29,870 nucleotides of DNA from a virus, in the IMG/VR virus record IMGVR_UViG_3300037485_000144, positions 1 to 29,870 of that record; one strand, given 5' to 3'. Position 1 is the stretch's first letter, and every line of letters starts with the position of its first letter. The notes under the pieces are model-generated. The model worked only from the letters and a program-made list of their open reading frames with translations, ran no database searches and was not told where the DNA came from. Positions 28,275-29,870 of the stretch are shown here, in pieces. The position numbers and the translations under genes were made by a program.

Positions 28275-28524
28275 CAATATCTTCCTTATTCCATAAACAT
28301 GCGTATTTTTGATTTAGTCGTGTCACCTCTATGGCAAACACCTTTTGTAACTCAGATAGCTTACCGCCGTCAGTCTTTATCTCTACAAACCACGTATCAC
28401 CGTTAGGCAAACACGCCACCCGATCCGCCACACCCCGATGTGCTGGGCTTGTGAACTTGTAACTCTTACCGCCTAACTGCTCTACTACCTTCTTAAAATA
28501 TGCTTCAACTTGTTTTTCTAACAT
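28231..28524 (-). CDS. VRR-NUC domain nuclease
   Basis: 97 residues; start at 28524 with GGGAGAC ribosome site (an upstream in-frame ATG adds a hydrophobic stretch that overlaps the promoter and is rejected). The whole protein is one VRR-NUC (PD-(D/E)xK) unit: MLEKQVEAYFKKVVEQ helix with the conserved Glu, HRGVADRVACLPNGDTWFVE with Asp, and VEIKTDGGKLSELQK, the E-x-K catalytic pair, followed by a Q-K-helix. Such stand-alone viral forms cut branched DNA such as Holliday junctions. First gene of the leftward operon, upstream of and overlapping the helicase. Confidence 0.9.
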   Translation of the reverse strand: MLEKQVEAYFKKVVEQLGGKSYKFTSPAHRGVADRVACLPNGDTWFVEIKTDGGKLSELQKVFAIEVTRLNQKYACLWNKEDIDDWAKATTLPRSRG

Positions 28525-28548
28525 GCTTGTCTCCCGTTGATGAATTAA

Positions 28549-28578
28549 ATAATAACACAATAAAAAATATATTGACAA
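28549..28578 (-). promoter_or_regulatory. Leftward promoter candidate of the early operon
   Basis: On the minus strand TTGTCA (28573-28578) precedes TATTAT (28549-28554) with 18 bases between. Its -35 shares bases with the -35 of the rightward promoter, giving a back-to-back arrangement. Start of transcription would fall about 17 bases before the VRR-NUC ATG. Confidence 0.55.
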
Positions 28579-28601
28579 CATTTATTTTTAATTGCTATAC
28601 T
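28572..28601 (+). promoter_or_regulatory. Strong rightward sigma70 promoter
   Basis: Consensus TTGACA (28572-28577), 18-base spacer, TATACT (28596-28601) with an extended -10 TG at 28593-28594. Predicted start near 28608, 26 bases before the DUF2800 ATG. It is the best sigma70 match in the window and should be read by host RNA polymerase at once after entry. Confidence 0.8.
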
Positions 28602-28633
28602 GCAATCTCAATAGGTAATCTAAAGGACATTAA

Positions 28634-29758
28634 ATGAAACATTCTTCTGTAGTTGGCGGCTCAACCGCTAAACGTGTTATTGCTTGCCCTGGCTCAGTCG
28701 CACTCTGCGACAAGATGCCTCCACGCCCTTCTAGTAAATACGCCGATGTAGGCACGTTGCTACATAATGTGATTGCAGACGTATTAGACAAAGGCTTTGC
28801 GCCTGAGCATTACCTTGGCACCACGTACGAAGACCAAGTGCTGACGCAAGAGCTAATAGACGACAAGATTAAACCTGCCTTGGCTGCGCTTGATGCCATT
28901 GATCCCCTCAAGATAATGGAGTATGCCGTAGAGACACGCGTAGGCTTTGGTGACTTCCTGCCTGACGTGTTCGGATCGACTGACTTCTTAGGCCGCATCG
29001 GTAACACTGCTTATGTATTAGACTGGAAGTTTGGCGATGGTGTAGCCGTTGAGGTAGAAGAAAACCCGCAGTTGTTGTTCTATGCGGCTGCGGCCATGCG
29101 AACTAAAGACGTGGCATGGGTGTTTGAGAACGTCGATACTATTGAGATGGTAATCGTGCAACCGCCTATGGTTAAACGCTGGCAAACGACGCCTGAGCGC
29201 GTCAAACAGTTTGAGAGTGAACTAGCCTTAGCTGTGCGCCTAGCGCAGTCAGAGGACGCTAAACTTACGGCTGGCGACCATTGCCGTTGGTGTGCGGCCA
29301 AGCCTATCTGCCCACAGATGACCGGTGCAGTGGATCGTGTGTTGCACTCCAAACTTGATGCGTTGCCTGTGGCACAAATCGGTGTATACTTACAGAACGC
29401 TGACGTGCTAGAACAGTGGATAACTGATTTACGTGCGCTTGCGTTCCAATTATTAGAGACTGGTAAACCAGTCCCAGGTTACAAGCTAGTTGCCAAACGT
29501 GCGACTAGACAATGGGTGAATGAGACGGATGCTAAGGTAGCCCTGCTCAAGAGCCTACCCGAAACTGAAGTGATGGAGTCCTCACTAATCTCTCCAGCTA
29601 AAGCCGAGAAGGTGCTTAAAAAGCACGGTCTTACTTTACCGGAAGGAACTGTCGTCGCCATCTCCTCAGGTAGTACGCTGGCAAACGAGGATGACCCTCG
29701 CCCAGCATTGTTGCAAATTGGTCAGCAATTAACCGCTGCCCTTAATAAAATAATCTAA
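28634..29758 (+). CDS. DUF2800 protein: Cas4/RecB-like PD-(D/E)xK nuclease with Fe-S cysteines
   Basis: 374 residues, AAAGGA ribosome site. Nuclease motifs in order: GTLLHNVIADVL (His44), FGSTDFLG (Asp117), YVLDWKFGDG (Asp130, Lys132) and NPQLLFYAAA (Gln146, Tyr150). C-terminal cysteines C217-x2-C220-x5-C226 (HCRWCAAKPICP), plus Cys18 or Cys25 at the N-terminus, match the 4Fe-4S cluster site of Cas4/AddB-type nucleases. DUF2800 proteins typically lead phage replication operons with a DUF2815 single-strand-binding partner. Probable 5'-3' exonuclease in recombination or replication; no experiment known to me for this one. Confidence 0.9.
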   Translation: MKHSSVVGGSTAKRVIACPGSVALCDKMPPRPSSKYADVGTLLHNVIADVLDKGFAPEHYLGTTYEDQVLTQELIDDKIKPALAALDAIDPLKIMEYAVETRVGFGDFLPDVFGSTDFLGRIGNTAYVLDWKFGDGVAVEVEENPQLLFYAAAAMRTKDVAWVFENVDTIEMVIVQPPMVKRWQTTPERVKQFESELALAVRLAQSEDAKLTAGDHCRWCAAKPICPQMTGAVDRVLHSKLDALPVAQIGVYLQNADVLEQWITDLRALAFQLLETGKPVPGYKLVAKRATRQWVNETDAKVALLKSLPETEVMESSLISPAKAEKVLKKHGLTLPEGTVVAISSGSTLANEDDPRPALLQIGQQLTAALNKII

Positions 29759-29769
29759 AGGAAATTAAT

Positions 29770-29870
29770 ATGTCAAACGTAACAACTTTTTCACAAGCAA
29801 ACCTTCCAGCCGTAGCCTCACTAAGCACAGCCCTTCGTTCATTAGAGAATGACGTTACGCCAGCAGGCGT
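29770..29870 (+). CDS. Partial CDS, start of the second gene of the replication operon
   Basis: Thirty-three codons from ATG 29770 to the window end, 11 bases after the DUF2800 stop, with a ribosome site AAAGGAAA. It begins MSNVTTFSQANLPAVASLST and then ALRSLENDVTPAG. The place after DUF2800 is often held by a DUF2815-type single-stranded-DNA-binding protein, and I have seen similar N-termini in phage proteins of unknown function there; the fragment is too short to decide. Confidence 0.7.
   Translation, partial: MSNVTTFSQANLPAVASLSTALRSLENDVTPAG

Noticed and set aside
28525-28581. Longer VRR-NUC start giving a hydrophobic N-terminus
   Set aside because: It would cover both divergent promoters, has no ribosome site, and adds nothing to the nuclease fold; ATG 28524 has GGGAGAC.
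1-29870. tRNA genes, integrase, repressor or attachment site
   Set aside because: Looked for on both strands; no cloverleaf candidate, tyrosine/serine recombinase motif or CI/Cro-like gene was seen, so temperate features are not claimed.

Overview
The window is a stretch of a tailed double-stranded DNA bacteriophage with a P22-like (podovirus) virion module. Evidence is the collinear set terminase small and large subunits, P22-type portal, scaffold, P22-type coat, gp4-like tail accessory factor, gp10-like DNA stabilisation protein, fibre/tailspike, ejection proteins, lysis cassette. No integrase, repressor, tRNA or CRISPR array was seen, so nothing here argues for a temperate life style. Both ends run into unfinished genes, so it is part of a larger genome.

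Layout. (1) 1-853: leftward genes, namely the first codons of a possible sliding-clamp-like gene, a conserved phage small protein and three tiny ORFs, two of them membrane peptides. (2) 854-1651: about 800 bases without a convincing protein gene but packed with structure: a leftward promoter, a cluster of palindromic TGRCAATATTGYCA-type sites including 26-bp tandem repeats, GCAGACA heptamers, a GC-rich island and a G-quadruplex motif. (3) 1652-1723: a 23-codon gene that is a clear PqqA, the ribosomal precursor peptide of the cofactor pyrroloquinoline quinone (PQQ). (4) 1894-23118: one long rightward morphogenesis operon, with a phage GroES gene between terL and the portal gene, three hairpin terminators around the coat and small virion genes, and a free-standing GIY-YIG endonuclease. 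(5) 23128-24240: lysis genes (M15 peptidase endolysin, two holin-like proteins, overlapping i-spanin/o-spanin). (6) 24389-28524: a leftward early-type operon of about fourteen mostly tiny genes joined by ATGA overlaps, with DUF3310, an HNH endonuclease, an SNF2-type helicase and a VRR-NUC nuclease. (7) 28525-29870: a divergent promoter region and the start of a rightward replication operon led by a DUF2800 (Cas4/RecB-like) nuclease.

How it fits together. The early genes (clamp?, helicase, VRR-NUC, DUF2800) look like a replication/recombination set; the late operon builds a P22-like particle whose coat protein may need chaperonin help, for which the phage supplies GroES. The most striking element is pqqA. 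No pqqB, C, D, E or F gene is present in the window, so the phage would feed extra precursor into the host's own PQQ pathway. PQQ is the cofactor of periplasmic methanol, glucose and alcohol dehydrogenases, so the host should be a PQQ-making Gram-negative bacterium (spanins also indicate Gram-negative). A methylotroph such as a Methylophilaceae member is an attractive guess, but the sequence alone does not prove it.
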